From the NCBI RefSeq assembly GCF_000721235.1, contig NZ_JOFH01000024.1:1-64000 (forward strand): DNA of 64,000 bases, read 5' to 3'. This DNA comes from Streptomyces olivaceus. GTDB taxonomy: Bacteria > Actinomycetota > Actinomycetes > Streptomycetales > Streptomycetaceae. The notes under the pieces are model-generated. The model did no database searches, was not told the DNA's origin, and saw only the letters and a program-made list of their open reading frames with translations. The position numbers and the translations under genes were made by a program. Shown here one piece after another: positions 1 to 22,733 of this stretch; the stretch's first letter is position 1; the number at the start of each line of letters is the position of its first letter.

Positions 1-1
1 T

Positions 2-3000
2 GTGGATGTTCCGTCCTCGCGGGTGGACTGGTCTTCGGGTGCGGTGCGGTTGGTGACGGAGGAGGTGGCGTGGCCGGAGACGGGGCGTCCCCGCCGCGCA
101 GCCGTCTCCTCCTTCGGAGTGGGCGGCACCAACGCCCACGTCGTGCTGGAACAGGCGGCCCCCGCCGAGACGGCGGCCGACGAGACCGCTCCCGCGGATC
201 CGGTGCGGGACGTGGTGCCGTGGGTCGTCTCGGCCGCGTCGCCCGCCGCGCTGCGGGCCCAGGCCGGACGGCTGGCGTCCTTCGCCGGCGACCGCCCGGA
301 GCTGAGCGCCGACGACGTCGGACGTACGCTCGCGACCGGCCGGGCGTCCCTGCCGTACCGCGCCGTGGTGACCGGCCGGGACCGGCACGAGCTGGTGGCG
401 GGGCTCGAAGCGGTGGAGCGGTCGGAGCCGGCCCCCGGGGCTACGACGGCCGGCGACCTGCTCGCCCTGGAGCGCGGCCGGGTGGTGTTCGTCTTCCCGG
501 GGCAGGGTTCCCAGTGGCTCGGCATGGGCATCGAACTGGCCGAGTCCTCACCGGTGTTCCGTGCGCGGCTGGAGGAGTGCGCCCGGGCCCTGGAACCCCA
601 CACCGGCTGGTCCCTGATCGACGTGCTGCGCGGCGCGCCCAAGGCCCCGCCGCTCGACCAGGTCGTGCAGCCCGCGCTGTTCGCGATCACGGTGTCGCTG
701 GCGGCACTGTGGCGCTCCGTCGGAGTCGAACCGGACGCGGTGACCGGGCACTCCCAGGGTGAGGTGGCGGCCGCGTGCGTCGCCGGCGTGCTGTCCCTGG
801 AGGACGCCGCGCGTGTCGCCGCGCTGCGCAGCAGTGTCACCGGGCAACTGGCCGGACGGGGAAGCATCGCGTCGGTGGCACTGTCCGCGGACGCCGTGCG
901 CGAGCGCGTCGGGGCCCGCGAGGCAGCCATGGGCGTGGCCGCGGTCAACGGCCCGGCCTCCGTGATCGTTTCGGGTGACACGGACGCGGTCGAGGACTTC
1001 GTGGCGTCCTGCGAGGCCGACGGCGTCCGGGCCCGGGTGATTCCCGGAATGGTCTACGCGTCGCACTCCGCGCACGTGGAGTCGATCGAGGACGAACTGC
1101 TCGAGGTCCTCGCCCCCGTCGCACCGCGGCCCGGCGACATACCCGTCTACTCCACGGTGACCGGCGACGTGCTCGACGGCACCTCGTTCGACGCCCGGTA
1201 CTGGTACCGGAACCTGCGCGAACCGGTGCGGTTCGAGCAGGTGACCCGCCTGCTGCTGGAGCGGGGCTTCGACGCGTTCGTGGAGGTGAGCGCGCACCCC
1301 GTCATCACCGCCAGCATCGAGGACACCGTGGCCGACGCGCCCGACCGGCCCGTGGTCACCACCGGTACGCTGCGGCGCGGCGAGGGAGGACGACAGCAGT
1401 TCCTGCTCGCGGCCGGTGCCCTGTACGTCCGCGGCGTCCGCGTCGACTGGCCGTCCGTCTTCGACGGCGGGCCACGGGAGCCGGTGGACCTGCCGACCTA
1501 CGGCTTCCAACGGGAGCGCTACTGGCTGACCGGCGGCAAACGGCCGCGCGACGCCCGGGCGTACGGCCTGTCGGGCCTCGGCCACCCGCTGCTGGGCGCG
1601 GCGGTGGAGGTGCCCGACACCGGCGCCCTCGTACTCAGCGGGCGGCTGTCGCTCAAGGAACAGCCGTGGCTCGCGGACCACCGGGTGCGGGGCCACGTGG
1701 TGGTGGCCGGGGCCTGCCTGGCGGAGGCGGCCGTGCGGGCCGGTGACGAAGCGGGCTGCCCGGTCCTGGAGGAACTCGCCATCCACGTACCGCTGGTGGT
1801 GGACGAGAGCGGCGAGACCCAGCTGCGCGTCGGCGTCGGTGACGCGGCACCGGACGGCTCCCGCGGCCTCACGGTCCACGCGCGCTCCCAGGGCGACGAC
1901 GACTCCTGGACGTGCCACGCCACCGGCACGCTCACCTCCGCGCCCGGCGGTTCCGCGTCCCGCGCCTCCGCGCCCGGCGCCTCCTCCTCCGCAGACGGCT
2001 GGGCGACGACCTGGCCGCCCCAGGGGGCCGAGGCCCTCGCCGTGGACCGGGCCTACGAGGACCTGGAAGCCCGGGACCTGGCCTACGGGCCCGTCTTCCG
2101 CGGACTCGACGCCGCCTGGCACCGCGACCGCGAGGTCTACGCGGAGGTGTCCCTGCCCGAGGCCGGCCGCGCGGACGCCGACGGGTTCGGTATCCATCCC
2201 GCCCTGCTGGACGCCGCGCTGCACGCCCTGGTCCTGGGCGACGTGCTGCCCGGCACCAAGGACGGCGCGCCCTGGATGCCGTTCGCCTGGTCCGGCCTGC
2301 GGCTGCATGCCACGGGCGCGCTCCGGGCCCGGGTCAGGATCACGGCGGTCGACGACGCGGCCGTCCGGGTGGACATCGCCGACCCGGCCGGTGAGCCCGT
2401 ACTGGCGGTGGACGCACTGACCCTGCGGCCCTTGCCGGACGGAGGGCTGAGCGGTCCGTCCGCGCACGCCGACCAGCTGTACCACCAGACCTGGCAGCCA
2501 TGCCCCCTCGGCACCGCCTCCGGGCCCGCGCCGGACGAGTCCTGGACGGTGTGGGGCGAGGACGCGCACGCACTGGCCACCGCCCCGCCGCACGGGCACC
2601 CGGACGTCGTCTTCTGGCAGGCGCCGCGCGGCAGCGGAGCGGAGGGGGCGCGGACGGCGGCCGTCGAGGCGCTGCACGCCGTCCAGCGCTGGTCGGCCGA
2701 CGAAGCCCTCGCCGCCGCCCGCCTCGTGGTCCTGACCACGGACGGTGCGGCGACGGCGCCCGGCGAGCCGGTGGACGAGGGAGCCGCCGCGGTGTGGGGG
2801 CTGGTGCGTGCGGCCCAGGCGGAGCACCCCGGCCGGATCACGCTGCTCGACGTGGCCGGGGGCACGGAGCTGCCCGCCTCCCTGGCGGCGGCGCTGCTGG
2901 CCGCCGACGAGCCCCAGCTCGCCCTGCGTCCGGACGGCGCACACGTTCCCCGGCTCGTCCGTACGGCACGCTCGGCGGTGCTCCCCCTCTCACCGCGGGC

Positions 3001-6000
3001 GCTGGCCCCCGCGGGGGAGGAGCGGCCCGCGGTACGTGTCGGCATGCGCTCGGCCGGATCCGTGGAGAACCTGGAGTGGTTGGCCGGCGAGGACGTCACG
3101 GACGGCCCGCCCCCGGGGCACATCCGGGTGGCGGTGAGGGCCGCCGGCCTCAACTTCCGTGACGTGGTCGCGGGACTGGGCATGGCCGGCGGCGACGCCG
3201 GACTGCTGGGTACCGAGGCCGCCGGCGTCGTCCTGGACGTCGGCTCCGGGGTCACCGACCTGGTGCCCGGCGACCGCGTCGTCGGCATCGGCCTCGGCGC
3301 CTTCGGCTCCGAGGTGACCAGCGACCGCCGCGGCTGGGTCCGGATGCCCGAGGACTGGTCGTTCGCCCAGGCGGCGACCGTCCCGGTGGTCTTCCTGACC
3401 GCCTACTACGGGCTGTGCGACCTGGCCGGCCTCCGGCCCGGGGAGACGCTGCTGATCCACGCGGCCACGGGCGGCGTCGGCATGGCCGCGCTCCAGCTCG
3501 CCCGGCACCTCGGTGCCGAGGTGCTGACCACGGCCAGCCCGCCCAAGTGGCCCGTCCTCCGGGACCTGGGCGTCCCCGAGGAGCACATCGCCTCGTCCCG
3601 CTCCCTGGAGTTCGCGGACCGCTTCCGCACGGCCACGGGCGGCAGGGGCGTGGACGTCGTCCTGAACTCCCTGGCCGGGGAGTACGTCGACGCCTCGCTC
3701 GGGCTGCTCGCCGACGGCGGGCGCTTCCTGGAGATGGGCAAGACCGACATCCGCAGCCAGGAGCAGATCGCCCCGCTGCGGCCCGGCGTCCGCTACCGGG
3801 CGTACGACGCGCTCGACGCCGGCATGAACCGGGTGGCGGACATCCTGGCGGAGCTGTTCGCCCTCTTCGAGCGGGGGGTGCTGCGTCCCCTGCCGACGAC
3901 GGTCTTCGACGTACGCGTACTGCCCGAGGCCTTCCGGTACATGGCGCAGGCCCGGCACACCGGGAAGATCGTCGTCACCGTCGGCCGGCCGCTGGATCCC
4001 CGGGGCACGGTGCTCCTCACGGGCGGCACGGGTGATCTCGGCCGCCTCGTGGCCGGGCACCTGGTGAGCCACTACGGAGTGCGGCGGCTGCTGCTCGTGA
4101 GCCGGCGGGGCGCCGACGCGCCCGGCGCGGCCGGGACGCGAGAGGAACTGGAGGCCGCCGGCGCACACGCCGAGCTGGTCGCCTGCGACGTGTCGGACCG
4201 CGATGCCCTGGCGGCGGTGCTGGCTGCCGTACCGCAGGACCACCCGCTGACCGGAGTGGTGCACTGCGCGGCCACCCTCGACGACGGAGTGATCGGCGCG
4301 CTGGACGCCGAGCGGACCCGGCGGGTCTTCGCCCCCAAGGTGGACGCCGCCCACCACCTCGACGAACTCACCCGCGAGCACGACCTGGCCCTCTTCGTCG
4401 CGTTCTCCTCGGCGGCCGGCGTCCTGGGCAGCCCCGGACAGGGCAACTACGCCGCCGCCAACGCCGCGGTCGACGCCCTCGTGCGGACCCGCAGGGACGC
4501 GGGCCTGCCGGGTGTCTCCCTCGCCTGGGGCTGGTGGGGACAGGGCAGCGGACAGACCAGTGGGCTCAGCAGCACCGACCGTGAGCGCTTCGCCCGCTCG
4601 GGCGTGGCCGAGATGACACCGCAGGAGGGACTCGCCCTCTTCGACGCGGCCCTCGCGCACCACCTGCCGGTGATGGTGCCGGCCAGGCTGAACCTCCGGA
4701 GTCTGGCGCGCACCGGAAACGTGCCGCCCCTCCTCGGCGCCCTGGTCCGGCCGGCCGGAGCCGGCCGGCGCACGGCGGGCGGCGCGGCGGAGCCGAGCGG
4801 CTCGCAGGACCTGCGGCGACGGCTCGCCGGCCTCACCACCCCCGAACAGGAGCGGTATCTGCTGGACCTGGTGGCCCATCAGGCCGCCGGAGTCCTCGGG
4901 CACGCGCAGGGGGCCACGGTGGACGTGGTCAGGCCCTTCACGGAACTCGGGTTCGACTCGCTGACCGCCGTCGAGCTGCGCAACCGCCTCTCCCAGGCCG
5001 CCGGCCTGCGGCTGCCGGCCACCCTGACCTTCGACCACCCCACGCCCCTGGCTCTCGCCCGCCACCTGCACCGGCAGCTGGCGGACGGGGTCGCGGCACC
5101 GACGCCCGCGGAAGCCGTCACCGTCGAGGCGTCCGACGAGCCGATCGCGGTCGTCGGCATGAGCTGCCGCTTCCCCGGCGGTGCCGACACCCCGGAACGG
5201 TTCTGGCAGAACCTGCTGGAGGGCGTGGACACCGCGTCCGAGGTCCCCGCCGACCGCTGGGACATGGACGCCTACTACAACCCCCGCAAGGGCGTGCCGG
5301 GCAAGTCCTACACCCGCAAGGCCTCCTTCGTCCCCGACCTCGCGGAGTGGGACGCCGAGTTCTTCGGCTGCACGCCCCAGGAGGCGCGCCGGCTCGATCC
5401 CCAGCACCGGCTGCTGATGGAGACCGCCTGGGTGGCGCTGGAGGACGCCGGCCTGTCGTCCGAACGGCTGCGCGGCAGCCGGACCGGGGTCTTCGTCGGA
5501 CTCGGCGACTCCAACCAGTACCAGCGCAGGCAGCTCGACGCGGAGGGCGAGGGCTGCTTCGACGACCCGAGCTTCTTCCTCGGACTGTCCTCCAGCGCGG
5601 CGGCCGGGCGCATCGCCTACCACCTGGACCTGCGCGGCCCCTGCATGACGGTGGACACGGCGTGCTCCTCCGCGCTCACCGCGACCCACATGGCGATCCA
5701 GAGCCTGCGCCGGGGGGAGTGCGACCTCGCCGTCGTGACCTGCGCCTCGGCCATCATCGACCCCCAGGCGATCGTCCAGGCCTGCAAGATGAGCATGCTG
5801 TCCGCCGACGGACGCTGCAAGACGTGGGACGTCGGCGCGGACGGGTTCGTCGCGGGGGAGGGCGCCGGAGCGGTCGTCCTGCAACGGGTGCGGGACAGCG
5901 AACGGGAGCACAGGACGGGCCACGCTGTGATCCGCGGCTCCGCCATGTCCCAGGACGGGCAGAGCAACGGCCTGACCGCGCCCAGCCGTTCGGCACAGGC

Positions 6001-9000
6001 GTCCGTGGTGCGCGCCGCCCTGGCCGACGCGGGCCTCGGCCCCGACGACGTGGGCTTCGTGGAGGCGCACGGCTCGGGCACCAGTCTGGGCGACGCCATC
6101 GAGTTCAGCGCCCTGCGCGACGTCTTCGGCGACCGCTCGGCGGACCACCCCCTCATGGTGGGCGCGGTCAAGTCCCACGTCGGCCACCTGCTCACCTCGG
6201 CCGGCATGGCGGGTCTGATCAAGACGGTCCTGGCGCTGCGGGCCGGTGAACTGCCCGCCAACCTCCACCTGGAGCAGCCCAACCCGGAGGTGACGCTGGA
6301 CGGACCGGTGCGCCCGGCACAGCGACGGCAGCCCCTGCCGCCCTCCCGGGACACCCCCGGCGCCCTCCGCCGGGCCGGAGTCAACTCCTTCGGCTGGTCC
6401 GGCACCAACATCCACCTCGTACTCGAACAGGCCCCGGAGACGCGCCCCGGCGCCCCGGCCGCCGGGCCCGGCCCCGCGGACGAGCTCATCACCCTCTCCG
6501 CGACCAACGCCGACAGCCTGCGCGAGGCGGCGACCGCTCTCGCCGACCACCTGGAGGCGCACCCCGAACAGGCCCTCGCGGACGTGGCCTTCACCACTCG
6601 CGTCGGCCGCACCGCCTTCCCGCTCCGGCGGGCCCTGGTGTGCCGCGACACCGCTGACGCCGTGGCCCGGCTGCGTGCCGACGCGGGTTTCCAGGGGTCC
6701 CCGGCACCCGAGCGGGAGCACCGTACCGGGCTGGTGCTGCACGGTGGTCCGGCACCGGCCGGCGGCGTCGCCGGCCTGTACGGCACCGAGCCGGTCTTCC
6801 GCGAGGCCCTGGACACGTGCGCCGAGACGGCGGACCGCGCGTTCGGCGTCGATCTGCTGGACGCGCTGGGCGTGGCGGAGCGGCCCGCGCGGGAGACCGG
6901 CAGCACCGTCCCGGACGGCGCGGCGGCCGGCATGGCGGGCGACGCCGAGGGCGTCCTGGCCGCGTTCGCCGTGTCCTACGCGCTGGCCCGGCTGCTGGCG
7001 GCCTACGGGATCGGTCCGTCCGTGCTGCTCGGACGGGGCACCGGACGGTACGTGGCCGCCTGCCTGGCCGACGTGTGCGACCTGGCCGACGCGATGTCCC
7101 TGGCCGTCGACCCCGACCGCCTCGGCGCCACCGGGTTCCGGGCGCCGCGGACCGGCCTGGTCTCGGCAGCCACCGGCGAACCGGTCACGGCCGAGCAGGC
7201 GACCGACCCGGGGTACTGGGTCAAGGCGGCCACGGAGCGGGAGACCGGGGACGGCGACGCCCTCGTCCTGGCCGGGTACGCCGACGTCCTGGTGACGACG
7301 GACGCGGGCGTCCCCGGCGCCGTCCGGGCCGGGGACAGCGCGGACGCGGCGAGCGCATCGGCGCCGGTGGTCCGGCCGCTCTCCGCGGCGGGCGAAGGAG
7401 CCGGCCGCACCGCGTGGCTGACCGCACTGGGCGCCCTGTGGCAGCTGGGCTGCCCGGTGGACTGGTCCGCTGCCCCCGCCGACGGGCGGCTGCTGCTGCG
7501 GCTGCCGACGTACCGCTTCCGGCGGACCAAGTACTGGCCGACGCCCGCCCCGACGGCGCCGGAACCGGTGTCCGGCGCCGGCCCGGGCGAGCGCGGCACG
7601 CGCTTCCTCGCCCCCACCTGGCGCCGCCACGACAGTGCGCCCCCGGCCGCCCCGTCGCGCCCCGGGACCGTGCTGGTGCTCGCCGCACCGGGCGGACTCG
7701 GAGCGGCCCTCGCCGAGCGCGCCGAGTCCGACGGGAACAGGGTCGTGCGGGTCGGCCCCGGCCCGGACTACACGTCCGGCGACGACGGCGTCACCCTCGA
7801 TCCGGCCGTGCCCGAGCACTACGTGCGTCTCCTGACCGAACTCGGCGAACCGACCCGACGGACCGAGCCGGGCGGGGCGTCCGGCGCGGCGGCGACCGGC
7901 GCAGCGGCCGGACCGCTGCGGGTGGTCCACACCCTCGGGCACGACCGGGCGTCCGCCGACGGAACCGGACGGGACCCGCACAGCGCCCTGGACGAGGGCC
8001 TCTACAGCCTGCTGTGGCTGGTGCAGGCGATCGGCCGGACCATGCCGGGCCGCACCGTCGAGATCGTCGTCGCGCTGTCGTGCGCCTTCGACATCCTCGG
8101 CGGCGAAACGGTGGACCCACTGTCCGCCCCCGTCGTGGGGCTGACCCGCTCCCTGACCGTCGAGTACCCGCAGATCCACTGCCGCTGTGTCGACCTCGCG
8201 CCGGCGGAGGCACCCGAGCGGGCCGCCGGACAGCTGCTGCGCGAGTTCGGCCCGTGGGAGCCGGGCGACAACGCCGTACTCAGCGGCTGGCGTCGCGGAC
8301 GCCGCTGGCTGCCGGGTCTGGAACCGGTCCATCCGCCGGCCGTGGCCGAGGACCGGGTGTGGCGCCCGGGCGGGGTCTACGCCATCACCGGTGGAACCGG
8401 TGGGCTGGGCCTGGCCCTGGCGCGCAGGCTCGCCCCGACGGGCGCCAGGCTGGCCCTGATCGGCAGGACGGAGCTTCCCGAACCCGGGATGTGGGACTGG
8501 TGGCTGGACACCCACCGGTCCGACGACCGGATCAGCACCGTCCTGCTGGCCGTCAGGCAGCTGCAGGCGGCGGGCGCCGAGGTACTGCCCGTGGCCGCGG
8601 ACATCAGCGACCCGGCCCAGGCGGCCGCGGCCTTCCGCACCGTGCGCGAACGTTTCGGCGACCTGGACGGCGTGGTCCACGCCGCGGGCGTCCCCGGCGG
8701 CGGACTGCTGCAGAGCAAGACGAAGGAGGAGGCGGCCGCCGTCCTCGCCCCCAAGGTCGCCGGCACCCTCGCCGTGGCCGAGGCGCTGCGGGAGGCCCCC
8801 TGCGAACTGCTCGTCCTGTACTCCTCCACCGTCACGGCGGTCGGCGGACACGGAGAGGGCGACTACGCGGCGGCCAACGCCTTCCTCGACGCCTTCGCGG
8901 TCGCCGAGGACGGGGCGGGGCGGGTCGCGCAACGTGTCGTATCCGTCGGCTGGGGCGCCTGGCAGCACGACCGGTGGCAGGCACAGGCGTACGCCGCCGC

Positions 9001-9606
9001 GCCCGAACTGCTGGAACGGGCGCGGCGGAGCCGGGAGGAGTTCGGTTTCACGGACGAGGAGGGCGCCGCCGCCCTCGACCGCGCCGTCGCATCCGGCCCC
9101 GCCCACCTCTACGCGCTGAACCAGCCGCTGGAGGACCTCGTCGCCACGATGCGGTCCCTGACGGACCCCGGCGCGCTCCGTCCCGCCGGAGCTTCGGGGG
9201 AACACCTCGAACAGCGCCAGCCGCGGCCGGAACTCCGGGTCCCGTACACCGCCCCGGGCACCGACACCGAACGCAGGGTCGCCCAGGTGTGGCAGGAACT
9301 GCTCGGCGTCCGGCAGGTGGGCGTGCACGACCCGTTCTTCGAACTGGGAGGCACCTCTCTGGTCGGGCTGGCCATGGTCAACCGCCTGGGAGCCGAATTC
9401 GGCCTGGAGCTGGCCGCGGCGAGCCTCTTCGAACACCCCACCGTGTCCCAGCTCGCCCGGCTCCTCGACGCGTCCCGCGCGGACGGCACGAGCGACGAGA
9501 AGGCCTCGGCCCGGCACGAGGACATCGAGGAAGACGGCACGGCACGCGGGCGGCGACGCCGTTCCCAGGCCGCGGCCTCGGCCAACAAGCGCAGGAGGAC
9601 GGGCAA

Positions 9607-9610
<4 letters not shown>
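2..9610 (+). CDS. Modular type I polyketide synthase, 5' end outside window (KS-end, AT, DH, ER, KR, ACP; KS, inactive AT, KR, ACP)
   Basis: The frame is open at the left edge, so the gene starts upstream; numbering here counts from base 2. Residues 1-50 are the end of a KS (GTNAHVV). AT1 (about 161-457) has GHSQGE with Ser251 and a YASHS motif near 352, which predicts methylmalonyl-CoA. The DH (about 530-830) has HRVRG near 560 and DAALH near 737, but the usual Pro of HxxxGxxxxP is Ala. The ER spans about 1015-1330. The KR (about 1335-1560) has an LDD motif (B-type) and Tyr1483. The ACP Ser is 1653. A complete KS follows (DTACSS, Cys1888), then an AT remnant with GRGTGR at 2344-2349 in place of GHSxGE, a KR (Tyr2955, no LDD) and an ACP (LGGTSL, Ser3119). 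The last 40 residues are Arg/Lys-rich and look like a docking tail. The first module should fully reduce a methylmalonate unit. The second cannot load its own extender. Confidence 0.95.
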
Positions 9611-19052
<9,442 letters not shown>

Positions 19053-19056
<4 letters not shown>

Positions 19057-22000
19057 GCGACGACGAAGGCCGCCTGGCCATCGTGGGGATGGCGGGCCGC
19101 TTCCCCGGCGCCGGCGGAACCGGCGCGCTGTGGGAGAACCTGACCCGGGGCACCGGCGGCATCAGGGAGATCACCCAGGAGGAACTGACGGCCGCCCGGG
19201 TGGCGCCCGCCGTACAGGCCGACCCCCGGTACGTGCGCCGCGGGGCGCCGCTCGCGGACACCGGGCTGTTCGACGCCGCGTTCTTCGGCTACAGCCCGCG
19301 CGAGGCGGAGGTCGCCGACCCGCAGCACCGCATGTTCCTCGAGTGCTGCTGGGAGGCGCTGGAGGGCGCCGGGTACGGTCCGAACGCGGTGCCGGGGCAG
19401 GTGGGCGTCTTCGGCGGAGTCGCCCCCAGCCAGTACGGCATGCGCCATGTGCTCGGCCGGCCGGAGGTGATGGCGACCATCACTCTCGAGCAGTACGGGA
19501 TGGGCACCACCTCCGACTCCCTGTGCGCGCTGGTCGCCTACAAACTCGGCCTGACCGGACCGGTGGTCGGCGTGCAGACCAACTGCTCCACCTCGCTGGT
19601 GGCGGTGCACCTGGCGGCGCAGAGCCTGCTGACGTACGACTGCGACGTCGCCCTGGCCGGCGGAGCGGCGATCTTCGACCCCCTGCCGGTGGGCTACCGC
19701 TTCGAGGAGGGCTCCATCACCTCGCCCGACGGGGTGGTGCGCAGCCTCGACGCCGACGCCGACGGCACCGTCATGGGCAACGGCGTCGCGGTGGTGGCCC
19801 TGAAGCGGCTCGCCGACGCCCGGCGCGACGGCGACCACATCTGGGCGGTCGTCCTCGGCAGCGCGATCAACAACGACGGCGCCGCACGGGCCGGCTTCTC
19901 CGCCCCCGGGGTGGACGGCCAGAGCGCGGTGATCGGCTACGCGCTCGCGGTGGCGGACGTGGACCCCGGCACCGTCGGCTACGTCGAGTGCCACGCGACC
20001 GGCACCCGGCTGGGCGACGCCATCGAGCTGGCGGCCGTCGACCGCGCCTACCCGGGGGTCCCGGACACTCCGCGGGTGCTGTCGTCGCTCAAGCCGGACA
20101 TCGGGCACCTCGACCGGGCCTCCGGCGTGGCCGGGCTGATCAAGGCGTCCCTCGCCCTGCACCACAAGGTGCTGCCCGCCACCCGGGGATACAGGACGCC
20201 CAACAAGGCGATCGAATCGTCCGGCGACCGCTTCACCGTCCTGGCCGAGGACCGCCCCTGGCCCCGTCCCCCGCACCCGCGGCGGGCCGGAGTCAACTCC
20301 TTCGGCGCCGGCGGCACGAACGTGCACGTCGTCCTGGAGGAGGCGCCGCGGCGGCCCGCTCCGCCGCCCGCGTCCGGCCCCCAGGCGCTGGTGCTGTCGG
20401 CGCGCTCGCGGACCGCGCTGGAAGCGGCCGCGCGGGAGCTGCGCGCGTTCCTGCGCCGGACGGCGCCGGACGACGGCGAGCTGGCCGACGTGGCGTTCAC
20501 CCTGCAGGCGGGCCGCACCGCCTTCCCGTACCGGGCGGCGGTGGTGTGCACCGACGCCGAGGACGCGGTGCGCGCCCTGGGCGACCCGGACCGGCTCGAG
20601 ACGGCGGGCCCGGTGACGCCGTCGGGGAAGAGCCACCGGCCGGCCGACCCCCGGGCCGCCGTCGGACACTGGCTGGGCGGCGACGGCGTCGAGTGGTCCG
20701 CGCTGCACGAGAACCCACGGCGCAGGGTGCCGCTGCCCACGTACCCCTTCGAACGCGGGCAGTTCTTCCTGGACCCGCCGGACGCTCCCGCGGCCGGTGT
20801 TCCGGGGCTCCTGCCGGCCGGTCCGCCGACGAGCGGCGGCCGGACACCGGACATGGCGGACTGGTTCTCCTGCCCGGCGTGGCGTTCCGGGCCGCTGCTC
20901 GCCCACCCCGACGCCGCACTTCTCAGAGAGCGCGGCCCGTGGTGGGTGGTGGCGGGCGAGGAGCGGGGGCACGCCGTGGCCCGGCGCCTCGCCGAGGCCG
21001 GGGCCGAGGTGGTCCTGCTGCGCGCCGGGACGGCACCGGACGACCCGGCCCCCGACCCGTCCGGCCTACCGGTGTTCGACGTGGGTCCCTGCTCGCGGGC
21101 GGACTTCGAACGGACCGTCACCGAGCTGGGCCGCCCGCGCAGCGTCGTGCACGCCCTGAGCCTGTCGGACACTCCCGACGAGCCCGCCGGCGCGGTGTTC
21201 GCGGAGGAGCAGCGCCTCGGCTTCCACTCGGTGCGCGCCCTGGTCGGGGCACTGGCGCAGGGCGCCGAACCCGGCCCCGTGGACCTGCTGCTGTGCACCG
21301 AGCACTCCGCCGAGGTGACCGGAGGCGACCTCCACCGCCCCGGCCAGGCCACCCTGTCGGGGCTTCAGCCGGTGATCAACCAGGAGTTCGGTGACATCAC
21401 CTGCCGGCTCCTCGACGTCGACGCCGGGACGCGGGACGGCGACGGCCGCCCGGACGCCCTCGTGGACGCGGTCCTGGCCGAGACCGCGGCGGACGGTCCC
21501 ACGGACCCGGCCGCGCTGCGTGGTGCCGAACGCTGGGTCCGGACCTTCGCACCCGTCCGGGTCGGCCCGGTGGCGGACGTCCGGCGGTCGCTGCCGGTCG
21601 GCTCCACCGTCCTGATCACCGGCGGCCTGGGGACGGTGGCGTCCGTCGTCGCGGACCACCTCGCCGTCACGCGCTCCTGCGACCTCGTGCTCGTGACGAA
21701 GCGGGCGCTGCCGCCGGAGGACGAGTGGGGGACATGGCTGGACACCCACCCCGAGGACGACGTGACGGCCACCCGCATCCGGACCGTGCGGCATCTGCGG
21801 TCCCGCGGAGTGGGCGTCCTGGTGCTCGCGGCGGACGTGGCCAGTCACCAGGAGATGCGGCGGGCGCTGACGACGGCCAGGGAACGGTTCGGCACCGTGG
21901 ACGCGGTCATCCACGCGGCGGGCGTCCAGGGGCGGAGCTACTTCGGTACGGCCCCGAGCGTCAGCCGCGAGGTGTGCGAGGCCCACTTCCGCGTCAAGGT

Positions 22001-22667
22001 GGGCGGCTTGCGGGTGCTGCACCGGCTGCTGCACCCCGACGAGGCCCCCGTACGCCTGACGATGTCGTCGCTTGCGTCGGTGCTGGGCGGTGTCGCCTAC
22101 GGCCCCTACGCCGCGGCCAACGCCGCGATGGACGCCTACGCGCGCGTCCTCGCCGCCGGGCGGACGCACAAGTGGCTGCCGGTCAACTGGGACACCTGGA
22201 ACCTCGGCGAGGACCCGCACGGCGATTTGGGCGTCACGATGAAGGACTACTTCTACGACGCGGCCGAGGGGTGCGAGGTCCTGGAGCGCTGCCTGTCGGC
22301 GGCCGACCGAGTACGTCAGCTGACGGTCTCCACCGGGCCGCTGGAGCAGCGCTTCGACCAGTGGACCCGCCTGAGCCGGACCGCACCCGAGCAGCCTCGC
22401 AGTCGCCACCCCAGGCCCGAACTGAGCGTGCCGTACGAGAGGCCGGCCTCGGCGGACGAGAAGGCGATCGCCGAGATCTGGAGCGAACTCCTCGGCGTCG
22501 ACGGCATCGGCGTCAACGACGACTTCTTCGAACTCGGCGGCCACTCGCTGGCGGCTGTCCGGATGATGACGCAGATCCGGGCACGGTTCGGCGGATTCAC
22601 GGCCCAGGTACTCATCGACAACCCGACGGTGCGCAGTTTCAGCGACGCCCTCACGGCACGGACCTGA
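19053..22667 (+). CDS. Type I polyketide synthase, single AT-less module (KS-KR-ACP), no thioesterase
   Basis: ATG at 19053 overlaps the upstream stop (ATGA). The product is 1204 residues. The KS covers about 1-430: Cys178 lies in NCSTSL, the first catalytic His in ECHATGT (a variant of EAHGTGT), and the second in the GHLDRASG block. After the KS only about 135 residues separate the GTNVHVV end from the LPTYPF post-AT linker, where an AT normally adds some 300 more, so the AT is deleted while both flanking linkers remain. The KR (about 850-1060) has TGGLGTVA and Tyr1019. The ACP has LGGHSL with Ser1165. The protein ends about 40 residues after the ACP with no TE, condensation or reductase domain. 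It is the last PKS gene of the collinear set, so chain release must use another protein. Loading must come from an AT in trans or from a neighbouring module. Confidence 0.93.
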
Positions 22668-22733
22668 AGACAGACCCCGACCGGTGACCCGCCGCAGCGC
22701 GGGAGGACCGGACAACGGACAAGGAGCAGCTCG

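Noticed and set aside
6817..9606. Upstream extension of the second PKS gene to 6817
   Set aside because: This part is Arg/Gly-rich shadow of the first PKS gene; the GTG at 9607 gives a normal KS N-terminus and a 4-bp coupled start.
22400..22667. Thioesterase or other release domain after the last ACP
   Set aside because: Only about 40 residues follow the phosphopantetheine Ser; no GxSxG or reductase motif exists there.
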